NCBI GenBank assembly: GCA_018831195.1
Contig: JAHJDP010000084.1
Location: 1-64,000 of the forward strand
Length of the DNA: 64,000 nt
Reading direction: 5' to 3'
Source: Candidatus Eisenbacteria bacterium
GTDB taxonomy: Bacteria; Eisenbacteria; RBG-16-71-46; CAIMUX01; JAHJDP01
In this document: one piece after another, positions 41,324 through 50,644 of the stretch
Numbering within the stretch: position 1 is the stretch's first letter
Layout: the number at the start of each line of letters is the position of its first letter
Notes under the pieces: generated by a model
Database searches by the model: none
The model's input: the letters and a program-made list of their open reading frames with translations, nothing else
What the model was told of the DNA's origin: nothing
Position numbers and translations under genes: made by a program

Positions 41324-42688
41324 TTATCCTTCCGATTCCTTAGCCCGGTCCCGTCCCTGCTGATATTCAAGCTGATAAATTTCAGCATCACGAACGACGC
41401 ACCCGGCCCGGCCGTGATCCCGCATGAGCTGGGAACAGCGGGAACAACCGATGCAAACGCTGCCGGGATCCATGGCGCCTTTTTCGTAGAGATCTTTCAC
41501 AAAATCGGGGTAGGCGATGGCTCCGCGGCCGATACCGATCAGTTGCGCGCCGCCCGATTGAACCACGCCGGCTCCCACATGCGGCCAATGATGCTGAAGC
41601 CAGCTATAGCCGGTGCCGACCATAGGCAGGTCGGTCTCGCCCTGCTGCAGGACGCGGGTGGCCGTCATCAGCCGATCGATGCCGATCAGGGGATGCTCCG
41701 CGGGGCTCTTTCCACCGGCGAGAGGTGTATTGTAAGGCCGGCCGATATGCGGATTGACATAGGGGATACCCATTGTGATGTTGAGAAGAGCGCAACCGCT
41801 ATTCTTTAGTTTTTTGATCAGTTCAATGGGTTCCCACAGATCGAATTGATCGGGATCCTCTGAATCGACTCCAAAACCATAAGGGTATTCCACGCCGTCA
41901 TAGACATTGATCCGGCTGGCGGCAATCAGCCCGGGGAACTCCTCGTGAATCTTCTGCACGGTCTCGGTGAGAAAACGGCTCCGATTATCGAATAACCCGC
42001 CGAAACGGCTTTCGAGACGAGTGGCCGCGGCCAGCAATTCCGAGATCAGATAGCCATGACAGGCTTTGACATCGACGCCGTCGAATCCGGCCGCCAGGGC
42101 CAGCTCCGCTGCATTGAGAAATTGGTCCTGAAGATCCAGCAATCCTTCATCTGTGATCAGCGGATCTTCTTCGGTGAGACCCTGGAGCGGATCCAGGATC
42201 GGGTTGTACTGAGCCCGGACCGGCTGCGGCCGGTCCACGGGGCGTGCATACCGGCCCGCATGGGTGAGTTGCAAAATGAGAAGGATCGCATGCGAACCAT
42301 TGACGGCCACGGCGGCGGCATGGCGTGTCTCCTCAACCAGCCGCTTGAAATCCGGCAGGTTTGCTTTTGACAATAATAGATGATGCGGATTCGCCCTTCC
42401 TTCAGGAGTGACCGCGGTCGCCTCAAACCAGATCAGACCGGCGCCGCCGGCGGCGAAGCGCTGATAGCGGCGGAATGTTAAGGGCGTGGGCGCCCCATCT
42501 TCCGTTCCGTCGCAGCCTTCCATCGGCTGGATGGCAAACCGGTTCGGCGTCTGCCGGTCGCCGACGGCAAGCGGTGTGAAGAGAAGATCAAAATTGTCCA
42601 GGTATGAGATGGAAAGACCCAACCCATCACATTTCTTGAGTAGAGCGGCCTTGCTGGGGTATCGAAAAGATTCAAATGATGAACTCAT
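41324..42688 (-). CDS. Old Yellow Enzyme-family NADH:flavin oxidoreductase with Fe-S motif
   Basis: The 454-residue TIM-barrel has NRFAIQPMEGCDGTEDG, LILQLTHAGRYARP, AGFDGVDVKACHGYLISELL with the substrate/flavin-binding CHGYL block, and RFGGLFDNRSRFL. Cysteines 412, 415, 418 and 430 (CIGCSRCSQL, then GRAGC) match the [4Fe-4S] site of the 2,4-dienoyl-CoA reductase/trimethylamine dehydrogenase branch. The second flavin domain and NAD domain of that branch are absent: the protein ends soon after the cluster. The adjacent flavoprotein could supply this missing electron-transfer role. It is 4 bases downstream of the isomerase gene. Confidence 0.88.
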   Translation of the reverse strand: MSSSFESFRYPSKAALLKKCDGLGLSISYLDNFDLLFTPLAVGDRQTPNRFAIQPMEGCDGTEDGAPTPLTFRRYQRFAAGGAGLIWFEATAVTPEGRANPHHLLLSKANLPDFKRLVEETRHAAAVAVNGSHAILLILQLTHAGRYARPVDRPQPVRAQYNPILDPLQGLTEEDPLITDEGLLDLQDQFLNAAELALAAGFDGVDVKACHGYLISELLAAATRLESRFGGLFDNRSRFLTETVQKIHEEFPGLIAASRINVYDGVEYPYGFGVDSEDPDQFDLWEPIELIKKLKNSGCALLNITMGIPYVNPHIGRPYNTPLAGGKSPAEHPLIGIDRLMTATRVLQQGETDLPMVGTGYSWLQHHWPHVGAGVVQSGGAQLIGIGRGAIAYPDFVKDLYEKGAMDPGSVCIGCSRCSQLMRDHGRAGCVVRDAEIYQLEYQQGRDRAKESEG

Positions 42689-42692
42689 TGTT

Positions 42693-43694
42693 TCACTCTT
42701 TTCCCGGCCCTGAACCGCAGAGTTGCTTCAAATAATGAACACCCCTCTGAACCCTGCTTTCACAAATGCCGGGCCAAAGGGCGCGATCAAGGGGCGCCGC
42801 CTTTCCTTCCTGAACCCCCTGATTCCCATGGAAGGCGAGCTGTATCAACCGGCTGAGTTCGGTGGGGGTAAGATCGGGGAAACGGGAGAGAAAGGAGAGG
42901 TTAAAGATCGGTATGGCGAAGGATCCGCCATGATCCTCCACCGAGAGCCGGATCTTTCGGTTCAGGGTCGAGAGGAGCGAGAGGATCCGTGGGAAGTCAA
43001 TCTGACCTTTGCCGATCTCGGTCGTAAAAGAGACCAGTCCCTCATCATTCAACAGAAGCGCGCCATCCTTGGCATGCGTCGCCACGACCCAGGGAAGAAT
43101 ACGTTCCGTGCCTAAAACGGGATCTTCGAGCATCGTCAGAAGATTCATCGTATCAAGACAAATCCCGAGATAACCTCCCGGCTCGGCGCCGCACCGGTCG
43201 AAGAGCCGCAACAGCTCGAATGTTGTGAACTCAAAGTGAAGCTCTATGGCGAGTGTGACATTGAGGTCGGTGAGAAAATCACGCTGTTTGACGAGCGCTT
43301 CGGTCATTCCCATCAGCAGGATTTCGGTCGGCGGCGCCTTGTCGGCCCAGCGCATGAGCCCGCCGGAGCAGGATCGTACAATTGATGTGCCCAGATGATG
43401 CGCCTCCTGCGCCGCCCTCAAGTTTTCACTGTAGATATCTTTGACATCCCAGGTTGCCGTATCATAGGGAAGGTGCTGCCCGCCTCCCCATTCCAAATAA
43501 AGGGATGCACTTTCAGCTTGTTGTGACAAGTCGCGAAGAAATATTTTATCGAGGGCGCGATCCGGCGGCCTATTGATCTCGGTGAAATGGACGCCATCCG
43601 CATGGTGCTGCTTCGCCCAGTTCAGGACCTGATCCGGGGTGAGGTTGAGGGGCTGGAGACTGTAGCTGTCGATGCCGACATCAAAAGATTTCAT
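42693..43694 (-). CDS. TIM-barrel sugar isomerase/epimerase
   Basis: ATG 43694 begins MKSFDVGIDSYSLQPLN; ATG 43706 (AGAGG nearby) and 43724 are alternatives. The 333-residue protein fits the AP-endonuclease-2/xylose-isomerase-like barrel: HADGVHFTEIN, AIELHFEFT, GICLDTMNLL, THAKDGALL and RLSVEDHGG. These give the Glu, Asp, His and Glu of the divalent metal site. Proteins of this kind act as sugar or inositol-derivative isomerases, epimerases or dehydratases, and some are C-glycoside-cleaving enzymes. As first gene it probably acts early on the sugar part. No clear promoter was found in the 177 bases upstream. Confidence 0.8.
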   Translation of the reverse strand: MKSFDVGIDSYSLQPLNLTPDQVLNWAKQHHADGVHFTEINRPPDRALDKIFLRDLSQQAESASLYLEWGGGQHLPYDTATWDVKDIYSENLRAAQEAHHLGTSIVRSCSGGLMRWADKAPPTEILLMGMTEALVKQRDFLTDLNVTLAIELHFEFTTFELLRLFDRCGAEPGGYLGICLDTMNLLTMLEDPVLGTERILPWVVATHAKDGALLLNDEGLVSFTTEIGKGQIDFPRILSLLSTLNRKIRLSVEDHGGSFAIPIFNLSFLSRFPDLTPTELSRLIQLAFHGNQGVQEGKAAPLDRALWPGICESRVQRGVHYLKQLCGSGPGKE

Positions 43695-43871
43695 GAGACC
43701 TCTCATGGACTTTGAGGAGCGCATATCGTGAAACTTCTGTGCCTTTTATTTTGACCAGGATCCCCAATTACCGGCGCGGGCGATCTTGGAGACGGCTGGA
43801 ATGGAATAGACCGGCTGTTAGGCCGGCCTACTCCAAACGCATCTTTTCAATCGACAACAATACTACTTCGA

Positions 43872-44531
43872 TCAACCCTGCGGAACTTTGCTCTCATCAA
43901 TTGTTATCGTCAATTCCACACGGCGGTTTTGCGCTTTTCCATCCGCCGTATTGTTTGATTCAATCGGCTGCGTCTCGCCATACCCCCGGACCTGGATCGT
44001 GGCGGGATCAATACCATTGGCGATGAAGATATCCGCCACGGCCTGGGCGCGCATTTTGGAGAGGCTCAGGTTGTATTCAGCGGCGCCATCGCTGTCGGTA
44101 TGCCCGGCAATGAGGATAATATCCTCTGGATACTCTTTGAGCGTATTTGCCAGACGGACCAACACACCGCGGGAATGGGATGAGACGACGCTGCTGTTCA
44201 CCTCAAAATTGATTTTTTCAGAGGAGAGGGTAACGATCAGTCCTTCTTCGGTTCGTTCCGTCGCGGCGATCGCCGCCAGCTCTTCCTCTTGCTTGTCCAA
44301 ACGACGGCCGATAAGGCCGCCGACGGTGGCGCCGGCGACAGCGCCGATGACAGCGCCCTCCGTCTTATTGCCGGATTGGTGGCCGATGATGGCTCCGGCG
44401 GCGGCTCCAGCGGCGGCTCCTATTCCGGCGCCTGTCTGCGATTTGCTCGAGCATCCTGTCACCAAGATCGTTGAAAAGACAAAGATGCAGCTCGCGAAGA
44501 TTCCGATGAATCGGCGATATCTAGTCGTCAT
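43872..44531 (-). CDS. OmpA-family lipoprotein with glycine-zipper segment
   Basis: ATG 44531 has a GGGAGG site at good distance, unlike the longer frame to 44669. The 219-residue product has a lipoprotein signal with VTGC (Cys27). A glycine-zipper stretch (GAGIGAAAGAAAGAIIGHQS, GAVIGAVAGATVGGLIGRRL) follows. The C-terminal 120 residues form an OmpA-like peptidoglycan-binding domain: INFEVNSSVV, LIAGHTDSDGAAEYNLSLS and VRGYGETQPIESN with NRRVEL. It should tether the outer membrane to the cell wall. The gene stands alone, 112 bases after the diheme gene on the same strand. Confidence 0.92.
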   Translation of the reverse strand: MTTRYRRFIGIFASCIFVFSTILVTGCSSKSQTGAGIGAAAGAAAGAIIGHQSGNKTEGAVIGAVAGATVGGLIGRRLDKQEEELAAIAATERTEEGLIVTLSSEKINFEVNSSVVSSHSRGVLVRLANTLKEYPEDIILIAGHTDSDGAAEYNLSLSKMRAQAVADIFIANGIDPATIQVRGYGETQPIESNNTADGKAQNRRVELTITIDESKVPQG

Positions 44532-44643
44532 TTTCCAATCCTCCCATTCCTCAATACCCGTAAAGACTCCATCTCTGAATTGAACCGGGCCTTTTGCTTC
44601 GGAGCAATCCTCAGTGTACGGCAGGATCAAGCTTTGTGGATCT

Positions 44644-45867
44644 CTATTTTCGGGTGATTCCTGCACCATAAATTAGGATCCGCCGGTGTTCAAGAAGAGA
44701 CCATCCTCCGTTTTTCCAGTCAAACTCCTCATACCCCTCCGGCATGGGATTGATGCGGATGGCGACCAGACCACGAGTGCAGAGACCGGAGTTGTGTTCC
44801 TTATTGTCATCGTAATCCAGGCCGTCATTATATGTGGTTGGATGTTTTGAGCTTCGATCCGGCGCTCCGGGCCTGCTTTGGGGAACGACGGAACGATAGG
44901 GACCCTCGCCCTCGAGTGTTCCGGAAGTGTAATCCAAATGGCCGGGATCCAGGTCGTTCCCTTCGCGGCCATAAGCGATCATGATCCACTGTTCTCCCGG
45001 AATTTCTCCGCCATCCTCAATGCCCTCCGGGATGAATTCGGCCGGCGGGTACGTCACAAACCCCTGATCCGGATCGGTGAAATGTCCCGGATCCAAGTTT
45101 CCATAATAAAGACCGGCGGGGAATGCCGTTTTGATCTGCTCTATGGCAAAGTCTTTGGCGTGGCCGTCGGGAGCGATGAAGGTCACGCTGGTGGCGCCGG
45201 CGGCATCAGCGCCGACGGCGCTCAGGATTTCCTTTACGGTAACACCTGTGTAGGCGACGTAATGATCGAAATTCTGCCTATGTGCGTTTACCAGCATGAA
45301 TTGATTGTGAACGTCAAGATTGTGTATCTCTTCCCAACTTAATGTGTCGGTGGGCGCGAAGGGTTGGCCCGGCTTGCTGCCGGCATCGCCCGGATAGCGC
45401 CCCTGAATCAATTCATCGATGTTGGTGAAGCCATCATCATCGGAGTCAATCCCATCAATGTCCTTTAAGGCCTTTTGATCCCGGCCTTTGTTTTTATAAT
45501 CCAAGCCGAATGGATTCAGTGTGGCTTCAAAGCTCCCGGGTATCCCCACTGTAAACGATGCGTCGGGAGTGGGGACCAAATGGCAATAGGAACAGGGATT
45601 CAGATAAAACTCTTTCTGATCAGCATCTGTCACGATACCTCCGGTATGGCAGGTCTGACAGTCATCCAATCGGGTTCCGAGCAAGGCCGGATAAACGGCG
45701 ATGAGATTGTCGCTGTCCGTATCGTTTTCATGACCTTGATAGGACAGCGATGATTGTGGTGTCGAGGATAAAGAGCCTTCATTGACGTCGGCTGCTGCCA
45801 AAGGTCCAGCGATGAGAACCAGCAGCATTGAAACGGCCACTGGCATGGTATGTTGGGTGCGGCTCAT
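44644..45867 (-). CDS. Exported diheme c-type protein (GEGP-motif type)
   Basis: The 407-residue protein has a signal peptide to about residue 26 and two haem c sites, CQTCH (70-74) and CSYCH (92-96). A calcium-loop-like segment follows (DSDDDGFTNIDELIQGRYPG). The C-terminal part includes GTLEGEGPYRSVVPQSRPG, the GEGP motif of a diheme protein family I recall from dissimilatory metal reducers, and ends VAIRINPMPEGYEEFDWKNG with WSLLEHRRILIYG. That end resembles the molybdopterin-oxidoreductase-type (sulfite oxidase-like) folds used as a scaffold, with no cofactor site evident. It is probably a periplasmic electron carrier; its partner is not in the window. Confidence 0.75.
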   Translation of the reverse strand: MSRTQHTMPVAVSMLLVLIAGPLAAADVNEGSLSSTPQSSLSYQGHENDTDSDNLIAVYPALLGTRLDDCQTCHTGGIVTDADQKEFYLNPCSYCHLVPTPDASFTVGIPGSFEATLNPFGLDYKNKGRDQKALKDIDGIDSDDDGFTNIDELIQGRYPGDAGSKPGQPFAPTDTLSWEEIHNLDVHNQFMLVNAHRQNFDHYVAYTGVTVKEILSAVGADAAGATSVTFIAPDGHAKDFAIEQIKTAFPAGLYYGNLDPGHFTDPDQGFVTYPPAEFIPEGIEDGGEIPGEQWIMIAYGREGNDLDPGHLDYTSGTLEGEGPYRSVVPQSRPGAPDRSSKHPTTYNDGLDYDDNKEHNSGLCTRGLVAIRINPMPEGYEEFDWKNGGWSLLEHRRILIYGAGITRK

Positions 45868-45878
45868 GACTTCCTCTC

Positions 45879-47675
45879 TTATTCTTCAACCATTGAGATG
45901 AATGTTTCAACATCCATAAGGACGCGATTCACCGCATCATCCCAGAATGTCTCTTGTGTCAGGTCGATGCCGAGATGTTTTTGTGCGACCGCCTCCGTTG
46001 TCATGGAGCCGGTATCGGCAAGAAGAGCCCGGTACTTCTTGTAGAACGAGGGGCCCTCTTTCTTCGCTAAATCGTAGATCCCTCCAGAGAAGAGATATCC
46101 GAATGTATATGGAAAATTATAGAACGGCATTTCTGTTATAAAGAAATGCAGTTTGGACGCCCAAAAGTACGGATGGTAACCATCTTCGGAAAGGATATCA
46201 CCAAAGGCTGTTTTCTGAGCCTCGACCATGAGTTCATTGAGCCGGTCCTTCGGCACGGTGCCTTTCCTTCTCTCTTCATAAAACATGCAATCGAAGAGAA
46301 AACGGGCGCGAATATTACAAAACATTGTCATCCCATCCTGAATTTTCTGATTCAGAAGGGAAATTTTGATGTCGGCGTTGGTTGTTGATTCCAGTGCGGC
46401 GTCGGTAACCAGCAATTCATTGAAGGTCGATGCGGTTTCAGCGAGATTCATCGGATAGTGGCGTGCGAAATAGTCCTGATCTCTCAGAACATGGCTGTGA
46501 TAAGCATGCCCGATCTCATGCGCCAGTGTCATCATTTCATCGTAGGCGCCGGAGAATGTCATGAAGATGCGGGATTCCCTTTTTAATGGGAGGCCTGTGC
46601 AGAATCCGCCCGCGGCTTTGCCGGAGCGATCCTCCGCTTCGATCCAGCGATTGTCGATCGCCTTCTTCGCTAAGGCGCCGAGATCAGGAGAAAAGGTTGT
46701 AAGATGGGTGATGACAAAATCACAAGCCTCATCATAGGTGTATTTCAGGTTGCCGCCTCCAACAGGGGCGATCTGATCATACCAACGGAATTTGTCGATA
46801 CCCAGTAACTTCCTTTTAACATTCACATAGTCCGTCAGTCGCGAAATACCGCGCGCCACCGACTGCCACATCGCGTCGACGGTCTCCTTCTTCAGCCGTC
46901 CCATTACGAGGGGTTCATATAGAGCCGAGCTCCAATCACGATTCTTATAGACATCCAGGCGGAAGCCGGCCTGTGAATTGAGCGCCATGGCCGCCGTCGA
47001 TTCGACGCTTCTCCAGGTTGCTTCGAGCTTTTCAAAAGCCTGCCGGCGGATATCCCGGTCGGGGGAACTCATCTTGTTGGCCAGCTGGCCCATGGATAAC
47101 GTTTCGATCTTGCCGGCCACATCAAACTCGGCCCGCAGATCCCCGGCGATCTTTGTATAAAGCCGTCCCCACGCGTGGTAGCCGTTGACAGCCAATTCAG
47201 CCGTCAGCTTCTCCAGGCGGGGTTCCATTTTTTTCCTGGCATTTGTGCGGAGTTCGTTCCAAAAGAACTTGGCGCCGGCCAACCTTGGATCTTCGACAAG
47301 CTTTGCCCACTCATTGTCGGAGGTCTTGATGGCGACCTCTTCGACATCGGTCATGATCGTCTGAAACATCGCATCGAGTGCTGACATCTCCTCGAGTATC
47401 GTGTTGGCATGTTCATCCTTGACATCTTGAGCGGAGAGACAGCCGGCAAAACTCGCGGCATGATTGAGACGCTCAATAAGATCCTGCATTGAACTCAAAA
47501 AATCCGCCCATGACGATCTAGAGGCATCTGAGATTGATTTTTGCAGGGAGGAGAATATCTCTTTTCTCGTGTGCAGATCCCGGGTGACAACTTCCCGGAA
47601 TTCCTTGTATTCTTTTGAATTCGAACCGCCTGGAAATATCGATTCGAGATCCCATTTCATATTTCTTTGATTCAT
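45879..47675 (-). CDS. pepF: Oligoendopeptidase F (M3 family)
   Basis: The 598-residue protein is full length for M3B oligoendopeptidases. Zinc motif HEIGH at 386-390 (His386, Glu387, His390) and the downstream Glu in NLAETASTFNE complete the site. GGFCTGLPLKRESRIFMTFS and GYLFSGGIYDLAKK are family blocks. ATG 47675 follows AAAAGGAG. It has no signal peptide and should degrade small peptides in the cytoplasm. It ends 11 bases before the diheme gene start, so the two may be cotranscribed, though no functional link is evident. Confidence 0.93.
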   Translation of the reverse strand: MNQRNMKWDLESIFPGGSNSKEYKEFREVVTRDLHTRKEIFSSLQKSISDASRSSWADFLSSMQDLIERLNHAASFAGCLSAQDVKDEHANTILEEMSALDAMFQTIMTDVEEVAIKTSDNEWAKLVEDPRLAGAKFFWNELRTNARKKMEPRLEKLTAELAVNGYHAWGRLYTKIAGDLRAEFDVAGKIETLSMGQLANKMSSPDRDIRRQAFEKLEATWRSVESTAAMALNSQAGFRLDVYKNRDWSSALYEPLVMGRLKKETVDAMWQSVARGISRLTDYVNVKRKLLGIDKFRWYDQIAPVGGGNLKYTYDEACDFVITHLTTFSPDLGALAKKAIDNRWIEAEDRSGKAAGGFCTGLPLKRESRIFMTFSGAYDEMMTLAHEIGHAYHSHVLRDQDYFARHYPMNLAETASTFNELLVTDAALESTTNADIKISLLNQKIQDGMTMFCNIRARFLFDCMFYEERRKGTVPKDRLNELMVEAQKTAFGDILSEDGYHPYFWASKLHFFITEMPFYNFPYTFGYLFSGGIYDLAKKEGPSFYKKYRALLADTGSMTTEAVAQKHLGIDLTQETFWDDAVNRVLMDVETFISMVEE

Positions 47676-48132
47676 TGGGAGCTCCTTTTCTATTGGATTC
47701 TCGTATAATTTCTAAGGGTTTAGCATCCGGCGGTCAAGATAGTATTTCGATTGAAGTTAAGTCGCCCTCTTCGATTCGATCCGCCCCCATTTATTCCCCC
47801 CGGACTTGTACGTTTCCAAAAGGCACTGAAAGCGGCGGTGCTGGGCGAAGCGCCGTGATGGCGCTAAGCCCAAGAACCGGCCGGGGGATCCGCCCCGCCT
47901 TCCGGTCGCCTCTCCCGCCGGTGAAAGGAATCTGAGGCTGGATCTCTATCGGATGGAGGGCTCCCCGCGGTAGGCGGGTCCGATTACGAGTTTATCTTGT
48001 TGTTATATAAGAAGTAACAAGATATTTCCGCTGGTCCGATCAAGCTGAAGATGGGAGCCATTTATGACGATAGTTCGAATAGTCGGACCATGGGGCCTTT
48101 AACTCCCGGGAACTGGATGGGAATTCAATCAC
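47676..48132. other. Divergent intergenic region with GC-rich hairpins
   Basis: The 457 bases between pepF and the histidine kinase hold no supported gene. A nested hairpin is visible at about 47843-47871: GGGC / GCCC outside and GCGCC / GGCGC inside, loop GTGAT. GC-rich self-complementary sequence continues to about 47930. An AT-rich inverted repeat is described separately at 47993-48024. No known riboswitch consensus fitted on either strand. Confidence 0.4.
47993..48024. repeat. Inverted repeat upstream of the hybrid kinase
   Basis: TATCTTGTT (47993-48001) and AACAAGATA (48016-48024) are perfect 9-base arms with 14 bases between them, 109 bases before the kinase start. It could be an operator or an RNA hairpin. 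Confidence 0.5.
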
Positions 48133-50643
48133 ATGCCGGAATCACAACGAGCGGATCTTCCTGAGGACCGGGTGGATACCGTCCCCCATTCCCGTTTCTA
48201 TCCGAAACCAGCATCGCATACCGGCGACGAGCGATCAAAGATTGCGATCGTTCCGCAAGAAGGCAACAATCGCTACCGGCATTTGTTTAGACAATTGCAT
48301 TTCAACGCCGCGATCTATGAAGCAGTGAATGATGGTGAGGATTTTATCTTTTTGGATTTCAACAAATGCGGCGAAATGACGGAGAGTGTCAAACGTGAAG
48401 AAGTCATCGGGCGCAGTGTAAAGAAAATCTTCCCCGGAGTGGAGGAATTCGGTCTTTTTGCGTTGTTTCAACAAGTTTGGCGGACCGGGGAACCGCAGTC
48501 TTTTCCGATCTCTTGGTATCAAGATGAGAGAATCGCGGGCTGGCGGGATAACTATGTCTATAAGCTGCCCTCCGGTGAAATAGTGGCGATCTATGAAGAC
48601 GCGACCGTACGAAAACAGGCGGAACAGGCGCTGGCTTTGAGCGAAGAGAAGTATCGAACGCTCGTCGCCAATTTACAAGAGGGTATCTGGGCGGTTGACA
48701 GCGACGGCATAACGACATTTGTTAATCCATGTATGGCCGATATGCTTGGCTACTCGATCGACGAGATTGAGGGAAAGTCGATTTTGTCATTCCTCGGCGT
48801 CAACAAGATTCCACTCTGTAAAAAATATTTGGAGAGCTGTCAAGATGATGGTTCCACAGAGTTTGAAATGGTATTTCAAAAGAAAGACGGCGGACTGATA
48901 TATACAAATCTGTCGTTAGCTCCAATTTTCAATGGTGGGGGCATCTACGCCGGCGCTCTAGCCGGCATCATGAATATCACACATCAAAGGATTGTAGAAA
49001 ATGCGCTTCGTGAAAGTGAAGAGAGGTATCGAAGCCTTTTTGAAGACACTCCGGTCGCAGTTCTTGAGGTGGATATTTCAGAAGCAAAGGCCTATTTCGA
49101 TGAATTCTGCTTGGATAATATCACGGATTTGGACTCCTATTTTGAACAAAACTCAAGTATCGGAAGGGAATGTTTAGCTCGGATTAAGCTTATCGATGCA
49201 AACGAAATTGCCAGAAACCTGCTTAGGTTCAAATCGAGGGATTTCTCGGCATTCGAGTATTCACGCTTGCTGTCAGACAATTCATACCAAAGTATCATGC
49301 GGCCGCTTGTCGCTCTTTTCCGAGGTGAGGCGATCCAAGATTTCGAATTAGAATTACACCTCTCTGATGAATCCAGCATATACGTTTCAGTTCGATGTTC
49401 GATAGCATGCGGGTATGAAATTTCCTTGGCAAGAGTGCTTATATCGCTCTCCGATATTACGAAAAGAAGGCAAATAGAAGAAGAACTCCGGCAAGCGACT
49501 AAGATGCAGGCGATCGGCACCCTGGCCGGAGGGATCGCCCACGATTTCAATAATATTCTTTATGCTGTGCTTGGGTACGCTGGTTTGGCAATGGAAGAGG
49601 TCCCCCGGGACAGCTCGACCTTTAGTAATCTCCAGCAGATTCAAAATGCCGGCGAAAGAGCGGCCGATCTTGTCAAGCAGATACTCACATTCAGTAAGGC
49701 CAGCAAATTCAAACGCCGCACCACGCACCTCCAGCCGGTCATCAAAGAAACAATACAATTGCTCCGGGGATTGCTTCCGGTGACTATCGATATCCAGCAA
49801 AAAATCAATGACCAATGCGGTCCGGTATTGATCGATCCGATGGAGATTCAGCGAGTCCTGATGAATCTCGGCACGAATGCGTTTAGTTCAATGAGAGAGG
49901 GTGGGGGGGTATTAAAAATCAGCTTGGATCAGATTGAGGCAATGCCCTCCCACACCGAATACCCCAATTTAAAGACCGGGAGATATGCGCGAATCCAGGT
50001 GGAAGATACAGGGCATGGAATGGATAAAGCCACACTTCAACGCATTTATGATCCGTACTTTACGACACGAAGCCCCGGGGAAGGAACGGGGCTCGGCCTT
50101 TCGACGGTCCACGGCATCATTTCGAGAGCGGATGGGGAGATTCATGTCGAAAGCACGCCGCATGTGGGAACAAGATTCCATATCTTACTTCCTCTGGCGC
50201 TAAAGAAGGAAAAGGCTCTAGGGAAGGTAGCCGCCACAAGCAAGGGCGGTGTCGCTGGAGGGAATGAGCGCATCCTATTTATTGATGACGAGGGAATGCT
50301 TGCAAAACTAGGTAAAACTCAGTTCGAAAAGATTGGCTATCGGGTGACGATAAAAACAAACGGCAAGGAGGCGCTCAACGCATTTCGTAAACAACCTGAT
50401 GATTATGATTTAATCATTACTGATCAGTTAATGCCGGGATTGACGGGATTGGAGCTGGCCAGACAAGTTCATCTAATACGACCGGAGATTCCAATTATAA
50501 TGATCTCGGGTTATGCCGATGATATTGACATGGAGCAACAACAGGCCACTGGCATCAAGAAATGCCTCCAAAAACCAGTGCCGTTCAAGGATTTGGTCGA
50601 TTCAATTCAAGTGGTCCTGAAACAGAAAATGACGGAGGGGTAG
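48133..50643 (+). CDS. Hybrid sensor histidine kinase with PAS domains and receiver
   Basis: The 836-residue protein has no membrane segment, so sensing is cytoplasmic. Three PAS-like regions are visible: about 50-160 (NAAIYEAVNDGEDFIF), 172-290 (GIWAVDSDGITTFVN) and 297-445. The kinase core has phosphoacceptor His470 in GGIAHDFNNIL, Asn582 in NLGTNAFSSM, DTGHGMD and GEGTGLGLSTVHG. The receiver domain at about 713-832 has Asp719 region acids and phospho-acceptor Asp764 in IITDQLMPG. The HDFNN motif places it in the NtrB-like HisKA group common in multi-PAS kinases. The stop is followed after 1 base by the receiver gene, its likely partner. Confidence 0.92.
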   Translation: MPESQRADLPEDRVDTVPHSRFYPKPASHTGDERSKIAIVPQEGNNRYRHLFRQLHFNAAIYEAVNDGEDFIFLDFNKCGEMTESVKREEVIGRSVKKIFPGVEEFGLFALFQQVWRTGEPQSFPISWYQDERIAGWRDNYVYKLPSGEIVAIYEDATVRKQAEQALALSEEKYRTLVANLQEGIWAVDSDGITTFVNPCMADMLGYSIDEIEGKSILSFLGVNKIPLCKKYLESCQDDGSTEFEMVFQKKDGGLIYTNLSLAPIFNGGGIYAGALAGIMNITHQRIVENALRESEERYRSLFEDTPVAVLEVDISEAKAYFDEFCLDNITDLDSYFEQNSSIGRECLARIKLIDANEIARNLLRFKSRDFSAFEYSRLLSDNSYQSIMRPLVALFRGEAIQDFELELHLSDESSIYVSVRCSIACGYEISLARVLISLSDITKRRQIEEELRQATKMQAIGTLAGGIAHDFNNILYAVLGYAGLAMEEVPRDSSTFSNLQQIQNAGERAADLVKQILTFSKASKFKRRTTHLQPVIKETIQLLRGLLPVTIDIQQKINDQCGPVLIDPMEIQRVLMNLGTNAFSSMREGGGVLKISLDQIEAMPSHTEYPNLKTGRYARIQVEDTGHGMDKATLQRIYDPYFTTRSPGEGTGLGLSTVHGIISRADGEIHVESTPHVGTRFHILLPLALKKEKALGKVAATSKGGVAGGNERILFIDDEGMLAKLGKTQFEKIGYRVTIKTNGKEALNAFRKQPDDYDLIITDQLMPGLTGLELARQVHLIRPEIPIIMISGYADDIDMEQQQATGIKKCLQKPVPFKDLVDSIQVVLKQKMTEG

Positions 50644-50644
50644 T

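Noticed and set aside
42693-43694. C-glycoside-cleaving enzyme subunit
   Set aside because: The isomerase fold fits, but no small partner subunit gene of that system is present; kept only as an alternative.
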